DNA of 64,000 nucleotides. It comes from BJGV01 sp003230615. Lineage in GTDB: Bacteria; Pseudomonadota; Gammaproteobacteria; Burkholderiales; Nitrosomonadaceae. This document shows, piece after piece, positions 35,944 to 45,059 of this stretch (position 1 is the first letter of the stretch; each line of letters starts with the position of its first letter). The DNA lies in NCBI GenBank assembly GCA_963663215.1, contig OY760140.1, positions 2,046,001 through 2,110,000 on the forward strand, written 5' to 3'. Both the position numbers and the translations under genes were made by a program. Under the pieces are notes generated by a model. That model ran no database searches and was not told the DNA's origin. It saw nothing but the letters and a program-made list of their open reading frames with translations.

Positions 35944-37107
35944 ATGATTTATCAAGCCAGTGTCAGCAACCAAAGAGTTATACCTGACTTCGATCAGGCT
36001 CTGATCTGGTCCGCAATATTGTTGCTGAGCCTGGGACTAGTGATGGTTTATTCTGCTTCAATTTCTATAGCAGAGGCAGGACGTGGTACCGATGGTTACG
36101 CAGCCTATTTTCTTGTTCGGCATGGAATTTACTTGGCAGTGGGGTTGTTGATTGGATTGATCGCATTCCAGATACCGATGCGATTGTGGCAGAAATACTC
36201 GCTTTATCCATTTCTGTTGGGCATGGCGTTACTAACACTAGTACTGGTTCCTGGTATAGGGAATGAAGTAAATGGCAGTAGACGCTGGTTGTCATTATTT
36301 ATTGTGAACTTGCAGCCTTCTGAATTTATGAAATTGTTTGTGGTGATATATGTTGCTAACTATACGATACGAAGGGCCGCGTATCTAGACAGTTTTAGGA
36401 AAGGTTTTGCCCCCATTTTGGTTGTAATGATGGTGTTGGGATTTTTGCTGCTCCGTGAACCTGACCTAGGAGCTTTTGTCGTTATTGCCGTTATCGTGAC
36501 GGCAGTTTTGTTTCTGGGGGGTATGAATCTAAAACTGTTCGCAGGAACTATCGGGTTGGCACTTGCCGGCTTACTGGCGCTAATCTGGCTCGAGCCTTAT
36601 CGCTGGCGGCGTTTTACAGGATTTATGGACCCATGGGATGATCCCTATGGAAAAGGATACCAATTAAGTCATGCTTTGATCGCATTCGGACGCGGAGGAT
36701 GGCAAGGTGTTGGCATCGGTGGGAGCGTGGAGAAGCTCTACTATTTACCCGAAGCACACACCGACTTTCTACTTGCGGTGATAGCGGAAGAGCTCGGTTT
36801 CATTGGTGTGGTGGCAGTAGTAATCCTATTTACATGGTTAGTAATACGCGCTTTTGTGATAGGTCGTCAGGCTGCAACGCGAGAGCGTTATTTTCCTGCA
36901 CTCGTAGCCCAAGGTATTGGTGTGTGGCTGGGGGTACAAACTTTCATCAACATGGGCGTAAATATGGGTGTTCTACCAACTAAAGGATTGACTTTACCCT
37001 TGATGAGTTTTGGTGGCAGCAGCATTGTTGCTAATTGCATTGCGCTGGCAGTCTTGTTACGGGTGGATTGGGAGAATCGACAGTTAATGAAAGGTTACAC
37101 AATATGA
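35944..37107 (+). CDS. ftsW: Septal peptidoglycan polymerase FtsW
   Basis: A 387-aa SEDS-family glycosyltransferase with about ten transmembrane helices. Conserved SEDS segments: LVMVYSAS, NGSRRWLSLFIVNLQPSEFMK (the latter in two parts), REPDLGAFVVI, EAHTDFLLAVIAEELG and LPLMSFGGSSIVAN. It works with FtsI at the septum. Start ATG 35944; a TTG immediately upstream is possible. murG follows after 39 nt. Confidence 0.96.
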   Translation: MIYQASVSNQRVIPDFDQALIWSAILLLSLGLVMVYSASISIAEAGRGTDGYAAYFLVRHGIYLAVGLLIGLIAFQIPMRLWQKYSLYPFLLGMALLTLVLVPGIGNEVNGSRRWLSLFIVNLQPSEFMKLFVVIYVANYTIRRAAYLDSFRKGFAPILVVMMVLGFLLLREPDLGAFVVIAVIVTAVLFLGGMNLKLFAGTIGLALAGLLALIWLEPYRWRRFTGFMDPWDDPYGKGYQLSHALIAFGRGGWQGVGIGGSVEKLYYLPEAHTDFLLAVIAEELGFIGVVAVVILFTWLVIRAFVIGRQAATRERYFPALVAQGIGVWLGVQTFINMGVNMGVLPTKGLTLPLMSFGGSSIVANCIALAVLLRVDWENRQLMKGYTI

Positions 37108-37146
37108 AAAAAATCGGAATCGCAATAGCAGAGCAGGGGGTTTAAA

Positions 37147-38220
37147 TTGCCTCACACTATTCTAATCATGGCTGGAGGAACGGGGGGGCATGTTTTTCCT
37201 GCGCTAGCGGTGGCTGACTACATGAAGGTATCGGGTTGGCGAGTAGTCTGGCTTGGAACAAAAGGTGGAATGGAAGAAATACTCGTTCCACAAAAAGGAT
37301 ATGACATAGAAATTATGGATTTTTCCGGTTTACGCGGAAAAAATTTGATGGTCTGGTTTTTGCTTCCATTGAGACTTCTATTAGCGTTTTGGCAAAGCGC
37401 CAAGGTGTTATTTCAGATACGACCCGATGTAGTTTTGGGCATGGGAGGATACCCTGCGTTTCCCGGGGGCATAATGGCTTCATTGCTAAATAAGCCGCTG
37501 TTGATACATGAGCAAAATTCGGTACCTGGTCTTGCTAATAAGATATTAGCTAAGTTTGCGGATAAAGTTTTGCTGGGTTTTCCTAACGCGATCAGGAATG
37601 AGAAAAAGATAATATTTTCTGGTAATCCAGTGCGTAAAGAAATAAGTCAATTAGATATACCAGATAAAAGGTATGTGGGACGGAGTGGAAAACTGAAACT
37701 TTTGATAATTGGTGGGAGCCTCGGTGCGCAGGCACTAAATACCATCGTACCAAAGATGTTGAGACTGATCCCGGATCATATGCGACCTCTGGTAACTCAC
37801 CAAGCAGGGAGAAAACATTTAGAAACACTAAAAAAAAATTATGCTGAAGCTGGAGTAGAAGGTGAGATGCTGGTATTTATTGAAAACATAGCAGTTCAAT
37901 ATGCTGATTGTGATTTGGTGATATGTCGTGCTGGGGCGCTTACTATTGCTGAACTAACTGCTGCGGGTATAGCGAGCATTTTAGTACCTTTTCCTTACGC
38001 AGTGGACGATCATCAAACTAGCAATGCAAAATTTCTGAGCGATAAGGATGCTGCGGTATTGCTGCCACAGAATGAACTTACTCCCCAAGGCTTAGCGCAA
38101 CTATTAATGGAGTTTACTCGAGAAAAGCTATTGGGAATGGCAATGAAGGCACGCGAACTGGCAAGGCCGGATGCTACTAGATTGGTGGCAGAAGCGTGTA
38201 TGGAGATGATTAAAAAATGA
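37147..38220 (+). CDS. murG: UDP-GlcNAc:lipid I GlcNAc transferase
   Basis: A 357-aa GT-B glycosyltransferase at the inner face of the membrane that makes lipid II. N-terminal motif IMAGGTGGHVFPALAVA; GMGGYPAFPGG; C-terminal donor motif DLVICRAGALTIAELTAAG and PFPYAVDDHQTSNA. The start is TTG at 37147 with CAGGGGG upstream; the next ATG would remove the first beta strand. A 13-codon frame (37104-37145) overlaps the ftsW stop as ATGA and ends just before this start, which may help couple translation. Confidence 0.96.
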   Translation: MPHTILIMAGGTGGHVFPALAVADYMKVSGWRVVWLGTKGGMEEILVPQKGYDIEIMDFSGLRGKNLMVWFLLPLRLLLAFWQSAKVLFQIRPDVVLGMGGYPAFPGGIMASLLNKPLLIHEQNSVPGLANKILAKFADKVLLGFPNAIRNEKKIIFSGNPVRKEISQLDIPDKRYVGRSGKLKLLIIGGSLGAQALNTIVPKMLRLIPDHMRPLVTHQAGRKHLETLKKNYAEAGVEGEMLVFIENIAVQYADCDLVICRAGALTIAELTAAGIASILVPFPYAVDDHQTSNAKFLSDKDAAVLLPQNELTPQGLAQLLMEFTREKLLGMAMKARELARPDATRLVAEACMEMIKK

Positions 38221-38281
38221 ACAAAGAAATTATCAACTTTCAGCTTCCTAATTTTATCGAAAGTTTTATAAGTATAAAAAG

Positions 38282-39700
38282 ATGAAGCATAAAGTCAATC
38301 ACATTCATTTCGTCGGAATTGGTGGGTCTGGCATGAGCGGAATTGCGGAAGTGTTGCTAAACCTAGGCTACCAAATAAGTGGGTCAAATTTGTCAGAAAA
38401 CGCCACTACGCAACGCTTAAGTGAATTGGGTGCAACCGTTTATGTCGGCCATGCGGATACTCATATTGCATCAGCAGATGCGGTAGTTACATCTAGTGCG
38501 ATAAAACCAGATAATCCGGAAGTAATCGCAGCGCGCGCGCGTAATATTCCGGTGGTACCGCGCGCCATGATGTTGGCAGAGTTACTGAGATTGCGCCAAG
38601 GGATCGCTATCGCAGGAACTCATGGTAAGACTACCGCTACTAGTTTAATTGCCAGCATATTGGCACAGGCAGAGATGGATCCGACCTTCGTTATCGGTGG
38701 GAGACTAGAAGCTGCAGGTTCTCATGCCAAACTAGGTAGTGGAGAATTCATTGTGGTGGAAGCGGACGAATCTGATGCTTCTTTTCTTTATCTGCAGCCT
38801 GTACTAGCGGTAGTAACTAATATAGATGCTGATCATATGGAAACCTATGATCATGATTTCAGCAGACTCAAACAGGCATTCGTAGATTTTGTACAGCACC
38901 TACCGTTTTATGGCATGGCAATACTATGTGTGGATGACGCTAATGTGCGCGACATTATCCCTACTATTTCTAAACCCATAACAACATATGGTCTATCGGA
39001 CACAGCACAAATTAGAGCCACCGATATTAGCCATTGTAGAGGGAAGATGCGTTTTACTGCTTTGATTGGGGTGAATGGTAAGACTCGTAAGCTCAACATT
39101 ACACTTAATTTACCAGGATTACACAATGTACAAAATGCGCTCGCAGCAATTGCAGTGGGCAATGAAGTAGGTGTGCCCGATGCCTCTATAATCAAAGCAC
39201 TGACAGGATTTAAAGGAGTGGGACGACGCTTTCAACGCTGCGGTGAGATTAAATTAGCTAAAAACGATAGTAACAACTGTGGAAGTTTCACACTAGTTGA
39301 TGATTACGGTCATCATCCAGTAGAAATAGCTGCCACGATTGCTGCTGCACGCGGTGCATTTCCCGGTCGTCGTCTGATGGTTGCATTCCAGCCACACCGC
39401 TATACCCGTACCCGAGATGTATTTGAGGACTTTGTCAAGGTTTTGTCTACTGCGGATGTGTTATTGCTAACTGAGGTTTACTCTGCGGGGGAATCACCTA
39501 TCGTTGCTGCTGATGGCAAATCACTCGTGCGGGCGATAAGAGTGCAAGGCAAGGTAGAGCCTATCTTTGTTGAGACCGTGGAGGAGTTACCTGCTGCTAT
39601 TTTCAGCATAGTACAGGATGGCGATGTAGTACTGGTTATGGGGGCTGGGTCAGTGGGTAGTGTGGCGCAGAACTTTGCTAGTTATTTACACGATTTATAA
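38282..39700 (+). CDS. murC: UDP-MurNAc:L-alanine ligase
   Basis: A 472-aa Mur ligase that adds the first amino acid. Start MKHKVNHIHFVGIGGSGMSG (UDP-binding loop); ATP loop GTHGKTTATS from 112; EADESDASFL and TNIDADHMETYDHDF are MurC signatures, as is DDYGHHPVEI. Full length. murB begins right after its stop. Confidence 0.97.
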   Translation: MKHKVNHIHFVGIGGSGMSGIAEVLLNLGYQISGSNLSENATTQRLSELGATVYVGHADTHIASADAVVTSSAIKPDNPEVIAARARNIPVVPRAMMLAELLRLRQGIAIAGTHGKTTATSLIASILAQAEMDPTFVIGGRLEAAGSHAKLGSGEFIVVEADESDASFLYLQPVLAVVTNIDADHMETYDHDFSRLKQAFVDFVQHLPFYGMAILCVDDANVRDIIPTISKPITTYGLSDTAQIRATDISHCRGKMRFTALIGVNGKTRKLNITLNLPGLHNVQNALAAIAVGNEVGVPDASIIKALTGFKGVGRRFQRCGEIKLAKNDSNNCGSFTLVDDYGHHPVEIAATIAAARGAFPGRRLMVAFQPHRYTRTRDVFEDFVKVLSTADVLLLTEVYSAGESPIVAADGKSLVRAIRVQGKVEPIFVETVEELPAAIFSIVQDGDVVLVMGAGSVGSVAQNFASYLHDL

Positions 39701-40753
39701 ATGGATATGTCAGAAATAAATAATTTAACTCATGGTCAGCCTCTACACATCAAGGGCACCTTGGAAGGAACTCTTCGTGGCGAGACACGTGTGAATGAAT
39801 CGATGAAAAAACACACTTCCTGGCGCGCAGGAGGCGAGGTAGAGCGTATTTATATCCCAGCTGACTTAGCTGATCTCTCTAAATTTCTACTCAGTCTATC
39901 GCCTAGCGAGTCGGTACACATGGTTGGGTTGGGCAGTAATCTTCTGGTACGCGACGGGGGATTACGTGGCACGGTGGTGTTATTACATGCACAGTTAAAT
40001 AATCTTCGACTGGAGCAACATAGTGAAGTGGGCGGATTGATTTATGTCGAGGCTGGTGTGGCTTGTGCAAAGGCTGCACGATTTGCGGCATTACGTAATT
40101 TAGCAGGAGCAGAGTTCTTGGTTGGTATACCTGGCACGGTTGGTGGAGCACTGGCAATGAACGCAGGTTGTTACGGCACAGAAACGTGGGAAATTGTTGA
40201 GCGAGTACGGACACTCAATCGCTCAGGTCATTTGCAAGATCGGTATTCTAAAGATTATAGGATTAGCTATCGGAACGTAAGTTTAAAGTCAGTTATCAGA
40301 GATCAAGTTTCTGCTAGTGAGGAATGGTTCGTGGGTGTGTGGTTTAGATTGAGGAAAGGCGATGATGCGACATCCAGAAGGAAGATTAAGGAATTACTAT
40401 CTAGGCGTATTAATAGTCAACCATTGAGTTTACCCAATGCTGGTTCAGTATTTCGTAATCCACCAGGAGATCATGCGGCGCGACTGATTGAGTCATGCGG
40501 ATTAAAAGGTTTTAGCATTGGTGGAGCGATGGTTTCACTAAAACATGCAAATTTTATCGTTAATACCGGGAATGCCATGGCAGCGGATATTGAGGCAGTA
40601 ATTACAGAGGTAAGTAAGAGAGTAAAGGAAAAAACCGGTGTTGAATTGGTACAAGAAGTAAGGATTATAGGAGAGTATAGGAGAGGCAGAGTGAATTCTT
40701 ATGAATCCAAATTTCTAAGTAAAACCTTTTTTGCGAGGGATAGTCAGCTGTGA
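39701..40753 (+). CDS. murB: UDP-N-acetylenolpyruvoylglucosamine reductase
   Basis: A 350-aa FAD enzyme that forms UDP-MurNAc. FAD-binding segments: HTSWRAGGEVERIY, GLGSNLLVRDGG, LVGIPGTVGGALAMNAGCYG. Active-site region: the catalytic Ser in PNAGSVFRNPPG (type I-like start with type IIa features). The C-terminus extends some 25 basic residues beyond VRIIGE, longer than usual. It overlaps ddl by 4 nt. Confidence 0.95.
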   Translation: MDMSEINNLTHGQPLHIKGTLEGTLRGETRVNESMKKHTSWRAGGEVERIYIPADLADLSKFLLSLSPSESVHMVGLGSNLLVRDGGLRGTVVLLHAQLNNLRLEQHSEVGGLIYVEAGVACAKAARFAALRNLAGAEFLVGIPGTVGGALAMNAGCYGTETWEIVERVRTLNRSGHLQDRYSKDYRISYRNVSLKSVIRDQVSASEEWFVGVWFRLRKGDDATSRRKIKELLSRRINSQPLSLPNAGSVFRNPPGDHAARLIESCGLKGFSIGGAMVSLKHANFIVNTGNAMAADIEAVITEVSKRVKEKTGVELVQEVRIIGEYRRGRVNSYESKFLSKTFFARDSQL

Positions 40754-41667
40754 GTACAAGCAGTTTTGGAAAAGTTGCGGTTCTTCTTGGAGGCCGTTCT
40801 GCTGAGCGTGAAATTTCGCTCCAAAGTGGTAACGCTGTACTTAAAGCGTTACGGCGTAGAGGGGTAGATGCACATCCGTTTGATCCAGCTGACCAACCGA
40901 TGGAAGAGATTCTAAAGCAGGGGTTCAACGTGGCGTATATAGCTCTTCATGGGCGCTATGGTGAGGACGGTACCGTGCAAGGTGCACTGGAACTTATGGG
41001 GCTACCCTATACCGGTAGTGGTGTGTTGGCAAGTGCGCTTGCAACAGACAAATGGCGTACTAAGTTGCTATGGCAAGCGGTGGGGATTAACTCTCCTCAC
41101 TATGCGATGCTCAATGCAGAAAGTGATTTTGAAATGGTGGTAAAAGAGCTAGGCCTGCCGCTGATTGTTAAGCCATCACGAGAAGGATCGACTATCGGCT
41201 TGTATAAGGTAATGTCTGCAGAGGAATTACCAGACGTATACCGATCAGCAGCAAAACATGATCCGATGGTGTTGGCTGAGCAATTTATAGAAGGAATGGA
41301 GTTGACTGTCGCAATTCTTGGGGATATTCCGCTACCACTGGTACGAATCGAGGCAGCAAGTGGATTGTACGATTATGAGGCCAAGTATCTATCTAATGAA
41401 ACCGGCTATTTTTGTCCAAGTGGCTTGTCCGCGGAACAAGAAAACACGATACAGGTACAAGCTTTGCAGGCACACAAGGCTCTAGGGTGTGAAGGTTGGG
41501 GAAGAGTAGATTTGATTCTGGATAAATCAGGTAAACCTTATTTTCTTGAGACTAACACTTCCCCAGGCATGACTAGCCATAGCCTTGTACCGATTGCAGC
41601 AAGAACGGCAGGAATATCGTTTGAGGATCTCGTAATACGGATACTGGAGTTGGCACATGTGGGATAA
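40750..41667 (+). CDS. ddl: D-alanine--D-alanine ligase
   Basis: A 305-aa ATP-grasp ligase (DdlB type). N-terminal VAVLLGGRSAEREISLQSG; ALHGRYGEDGTVQG; central ATP-binding KPSREGSTIGLYKV; C-terminal GWGRVDLILDKSGKPYFLE and TNTSPGMTSHSLVP. The start is GTG at 40750, inside the murB stop. It overlaps ftsQ by 11 nt. Confidence 0.97.
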   Translation: MSTSSFGKVAVLLGGRSAEREISLQSGNAVLKALRRRGVDAHPFDPADQPMEEILKQGFNVAYIALHGRYGEDGTVQGALELMGLPYTGSGVLASALATDKWRTKLLWQAVGINSPHYAMLNAESDFEMVVKELGLPLIVKPSREGSTIGLYKVMSAEELPDVYRSAAKHDPMVLAEQFIEGMELTVAILGDIPLPLVRIEAASGLYDYEAKYLSNETGYFCPSGLSAEQENTIQVQALQAHKALGCEGWGRVDLILDKSGKPYFLETNTSPGMTSHSLVPIAARTAGISFEDLVIRILELAHVG

Positions 41668-42415
41668 CCATCGTACGCTACATATATTAGCCAATGGACT
41701 ATTTACACTCGCTGCATTGATAGCAGTATTTGTTATTAGCCAGTCAGTGATAAATTTGCCGATATTTACGCTGAATGAAGTAAGTGTTGGTGGAATCAAC
41801 AACATCAACGGAGAGTTTAAGCATGTGAAACGGGAACAGATAAATAGCATTATAAATAGTGAAGTAGCTGGAAGTTTTTTTACAGTTGACCTTGATAAGA
41901 TAAGTAACGCATTTGAAAAATTACCGTGGGTGCGCACCGCGAGTGTCCGACGGTACTGGCCACAGAGCCTGGAAGTGGTGTTGGAGGAACATGTAGCGCT
42001 AGCTAGGCGAGATAATCTTGTGTTGGTGAACATTCACGGAGAAGTATTTAATGCTGTGACCGACAAGTGGTTACCAGCATTTACTGGACCAGTAGAAAAT
42101 TCGCACGAAGTAGCACGACAATATGTTGTTTTCAGAAAACTGCTGAAACCGCTTCAGCAGATTATTATTCAGGTAGATTTTTCACCTCGCCGCGCATGGC
42201 GCATTCATACGAAAAACGGAATTGTGTTGGAGTTGGGACGGGAGCAAGTTGAAGCCCGACTAGAGCTATATGTGTCTGCACATGGTCACATCATTTCACA
42301 ATTTAAACAACCAGTAACTTATGTAGATCTACGTTACCAAAACGGTTTCTCTGTGCGAACGCTGGAAGCAAATCAGCGGCATTCGCACAATCTGAGTTTG
42401 AAAAAAGTAGTGTGA
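41657..42415 (+). CDS. ftsQ: Cell division protein FtsQ
   Basis: A 252-aa bitopic protein: short cytoplasmic N-terminus, a transmembrane helix at about residues 11-34, a POTRA domain (FTLNEVSVGGINNINGEFKHV...) and the FtsQ/DivIB domain (KLPWVRTASVRRYWPQSLEV, then GPVENSHEVARQY). It recruits FtsB/FtsL and FtsW/FtsI. Start ATG at 41657, overlapping ddl. Confidence 0.95.
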   Translation: MWDNHRTLHILANGLFTLAALIAVFVISQSVINLPIFTLNEVSVGGINNINGEFKHVKREQINSIINSEVAGSFFTVDLDKISNAFEKLPWVRTASVRRYWPQSLEVVLEEHVALARRDNLVLVNIHGEVFNAVTDKWLPAFTGPVENSHEVARQYVVFRKLLKPLQQIIIQVDFSPRRAWRIHTKNGIVLELGREQVEARLELYVSAHGHIISQFKQPVTYVDLRYQNGFSVRTLEANQRHSHNLSLKKVV

Positions 42416-42432
42416 TATTAAGAGCTCATTAA

Positions 42433-43671
42433 ATGAATAGAGTAAATGAAAATAGAAGTCTAATTGCCGGTCTTGACATCGGTACTTCAAAAATCGCTGT
42501 TATTGCCGCAGAGGTGGATTCTGAAGGTGGGTTCGAAATTATCGGTATGGGGAGCCATCCCTCTCGTGGCCTGAAAAAAGGTGTAGTGGTCAATATTGAA
42601 ACTACAGTAAACGCAATCCAGCGTGCGCTAGAGGAAGTTGAATTGATGTCAGATTGCAAAATTCGTGAAGTCTATACCGGTGTTGCCGGAAATCACATCA
42701 AAAGTTTCAATTCGCACGGAATGGTGGCAATCAAAGACAAGGAAGTGTCGCAGATAGATGTGGAGCGTGTGATGGAAACTGCTAAAGCAGTGAACATACC
42801 TGCAGATCAACAGGTTTTACACATTCTTAATCAGGAATTCATTATAGATGGCCAAGAAGATGTGCGCGAACCAATTGGTATGAGTGGAATACGACTTGAA
42901 GTAAAAGTACATATCGTTACAGGCGCCGTATCAGCCGTACAAAACATTATGAAATGTGTGCGTCGCTGTGGTTTGGAAGTGCGTGATGTGGTATTGCAAC
43001 CACTTGCATCGGCAATGGCAGTACTTTCAGAAGATGAAAAAGATCTAGGCGTGTGCTTGGTGGATATCGGTGGTGGTACTACAGATATTGCGGTATTTGC
43101 TCATGGTGCGATCCGTCATACAGCAGTAATTCCGATTGCCGGGGATCAGATCACCAACGATATTGCAATGGCATTACGTACACCTACAAAGGATGCAGAA
43201 GATATTAAGTGTCGCTACGGTTGTGCTTTAAGGGGAATGGCTGACCCACGAGAAATGGTGGAGGTATCAGGTGTAGGTGATCGCGGCGCACGCCAGCTCT
43301 CCAGACAAACACTGGCAGAAGTAATTGAGCCACGGGCAGAGGAACTCTATCTTCTCGTGCAGGCCGAACTGCGTCGTAGCGGTTTTGAGGAGTTACTTTC
43401 TTCTGGAATTGTTATTACCGGCGGCAGTAGTTCCTTACAAGGCATGGTAGAACTTGCTGAAGAAATATTTCACATGCCGGTTCGAATGGGGTTACCGATT
43501 TATCGTGGCAGCTTAGCAGAGGTTGTACGTACGCCACGGTTTTCTACTGGTGTCGGCCTAATTATTGCTGGCATGCAACAGCTCCGGCATCATCAGCACG
43601 TTAGGTTGCAGGGAAATTCGTTCAAGCAGGTTCTTGAGAGAATGGGAAATTGGTTTCAGGGAAATTTTTGA
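42433..43671 (+). CDS. ftsA: Cell division protein FtsA
   Basis: A 412-aa actin-like ATPase that tethers FtsZ to the membrane. Phosphate-1 loop LIAGLDIGTSKIAV at the start; the SHS2/1C domain follows; phosphate-2 CLVDIGGGTTDIAV; adenosine motif GIVITGGSSSLQG. The C-terminal amphipathic helix (RMGNWFQGNF) is the membrane-targeting sequence. ftsZ begins 126 nt later, leaving room for its own promoter. Confidence 0.97.
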   Translation: MNRVNENRSLIAGLDIGTSKIAVIAAEVDSEGGFEIIGMGSHPSRGLKKGVVVNIETTVNAIQRALEEVELMSDCKIREVYTGVAGNHIKSFNSHGMVAIKDKEVSQIDVERVMETAKAVNIPADQQVLHILNQEFIIDGQEDVREPIGMSGIRLEVKVHIVTGAVSAVQNIMKCVRRCGLEVRDVVLQPLASAMAVLSEDEKDLGVCLVDIGGGTTDIAVFAHGAIRHTAVIPIAGDQITNDIAMALRTPTKDAEDIKCRYGCALRGMADPREMVEVSGVGDRGARQLSRQTLAEVIEPRAEELYLLVQAELRRSGFEELLSSGIVITGGSSSLQGMVELAEEIFHMPVRMGLPIYRGSLAEVVRTPRFSTGVGLIIAGMQQLRHHQHVRLQGNSFKQVLERMGNWFQGNF

Positions 43672-43700
43672 GTGTAGCCAAAAGGATCTGATTGTACTGT

Positions 43701-43730
43701 TTGGCAACATATTTAGCGTCTGGGTACATT
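43701..43730 (+). promoter_or_regulatory. Candidate sigma-70 promoter for ftsZ
   Basis: TTGGCA (43701-43706) and TACATT (43725-43730), spaced by 18 nt, in the 126-nt ftsA-ftsZ gap. The rest of the cluster overlaps tightly, so a dedicated ftsZ promoter here is plausible; judged by consensus match only. Confidence 0.4.
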
Positions 43731-43797
43731 TAATAATTAAGAGTTAGCTGTAAGAAATAGAATAATTATTGGTATGGTTTATAAAAGGAGAAGTATT

Positions 43798-44961
43798 ATG
43801 TTCGAAATCATGGATGCAGAAGACCAGGAAGTAGTTATAAAAGTTATTGGTATCGGCGGCTGTGGTGGTAATGCAGTGGACCACATGATTCAGAATGGGG
43901 TACAAGGTGTTGAGTTTATTAGTGTCAATACTGATGCGCAGGCGTTGAAGCGTAATAAAGCACGTATCCTGTTGCAATTGGGATCTGCTATCACTAAGGG
44001 GTTGGGTGCGGGAGCAAATCCTGAAATTGGACGCGAGGCTGCACTGGAAGATCGTGACCGTATTGCTGAGTTGATTGAAGGTGCAGACATGCTATTTATT
44101 ACTGCTGGTATGGGTGGCGGCACCGGTACTGGTGCCGCACCAGTGGTTGCGCAGGTAGCAAAGGAAATGGAAATCCTAACCGTGACAGTTGTGACAAAAC
44201 CGTTCGCATTTGAGGGTAGGCGCCTAAAATCAGCAGAATCCGGAATGGAAGCATTGTCACAGTATGTTGATTCGTTAATCGTGATTCCAAACGATAAGCT
44301 AATGTTAGTTTTGGGGGATGATGTTAGTATGCTAGATGCATTTAAGGCAGCAAATAACGTACTCTATGGTGCAGTTGCAGGGATTGCAGAGGTAATCAAC
44401 TGCCCGGGTCTCGTTAATGTAGATTTTGCTGATGTGAAAGCTGTGATGTCGGAAATGGGCATGGCTATGATGGGGTCAGCATTTTCTACAGGGGTTGACC
44501 GCGCGCGTTTGTCTGCAGAACAGGCAGTTGCAAGTCCTCTGCTGGAGGATGTGAACCTCTCAGGTGCGCGTGGGGTGTTGGTAAACATTACTGCCAGCTC
44601 AGGACTGAAAATGCGCGAAGTTCACGAGGTGATGAATACAATCAAGGATTTTATCGCTGAAGATGCGACTGTGATTGTTGGTACTGTAATCGAAGAAAAC
44701 ATGCAGAATGACTTACGTGTTACGGTAGTGGCAACTGGGCTTGGTGGTTTGCCGAATAGCGTTCAGCCTCAACCGATAAGCATTATTCATTCTCGCACCG
44801 GAACTGATGGCACTGTATCAGAGGATACTGTGAACTGGAGGGAGCTCGATATTCCTGCTGTTAGTCGCACAAATAGACGTGATGCAACAGTGGAAGCAAT
44901 GAAACAGTCCGGTGTGGAGGTATTAGACATTCCAGCATTTTTAAGGAAACAGGCCGACTAA
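43798..44961 (+). CDS. ftsZ: Cell division GTPase FtsZ
   Basis: A 387-aa tubulin homologue that forms the Z ring. IKVIGIGGCGGNAVDHMI at the start, the tubulin signature GGGTGTG at 106-112, the T7-loop region DFADVKAVMSEMG, and the conserved C-terminal peptide VLDIPAFLRKQAD that binds FtsA and ZipA. The ATG at 43798 is chosen because AAAGGAG precedes it; an in-frame upstream start has no ribosome site. It is the last gene of the cluster; lpxC, its usual downstream neighbour, is not here. Confidence 0.98.
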   Translation: MFEIMDAEDQEVVIKVIGIGGCGGNAVDHMIQNGVQGVEFISVNTDAQALKRNKARILLQLGSAITKGLGAGANPEIGREAALEDRDRIAELIEGADMLFITAGMGGGTGTGAAPVVAQVAKEMEILTVTVVTKPFAFEGRRLKSAESGMEALSQYVDSLIVIPNDKLMLVLGDDVSMLDAFKAANNVLYGAVAGIAEVINCPGLVNVDFADVKAVMSEMGMAMMGSAFSTGVDRARLSAEQAVASPLLEDVNLSGARGVLVNITASSGLKMREVHEVMNTIKDFIAEDATVIVGTVIEENMQNDLRVTVVATGLGGLPNSVQPQPISIIHSRTGTDGTVSEDTVNWRELDIPAVSRTNRRDATVEAMKQSGVEVLDIPAFLRKQAD

Positions 44962-45059
44962 AAATGTTACAAGTTATTAACAATATAATTTTTAGAAAAT
45001 ATGCGGGACAGAATTTGTAGAACTCAATAACTAAATTTTTCAAACTAATTGGTATAACT

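Noticed and set aside
37104..37145. 13-codon frame overlapping the ftsW stop
   Set aside because: Too short to call a gene; kept only as a possible coupling element in the murG entry.
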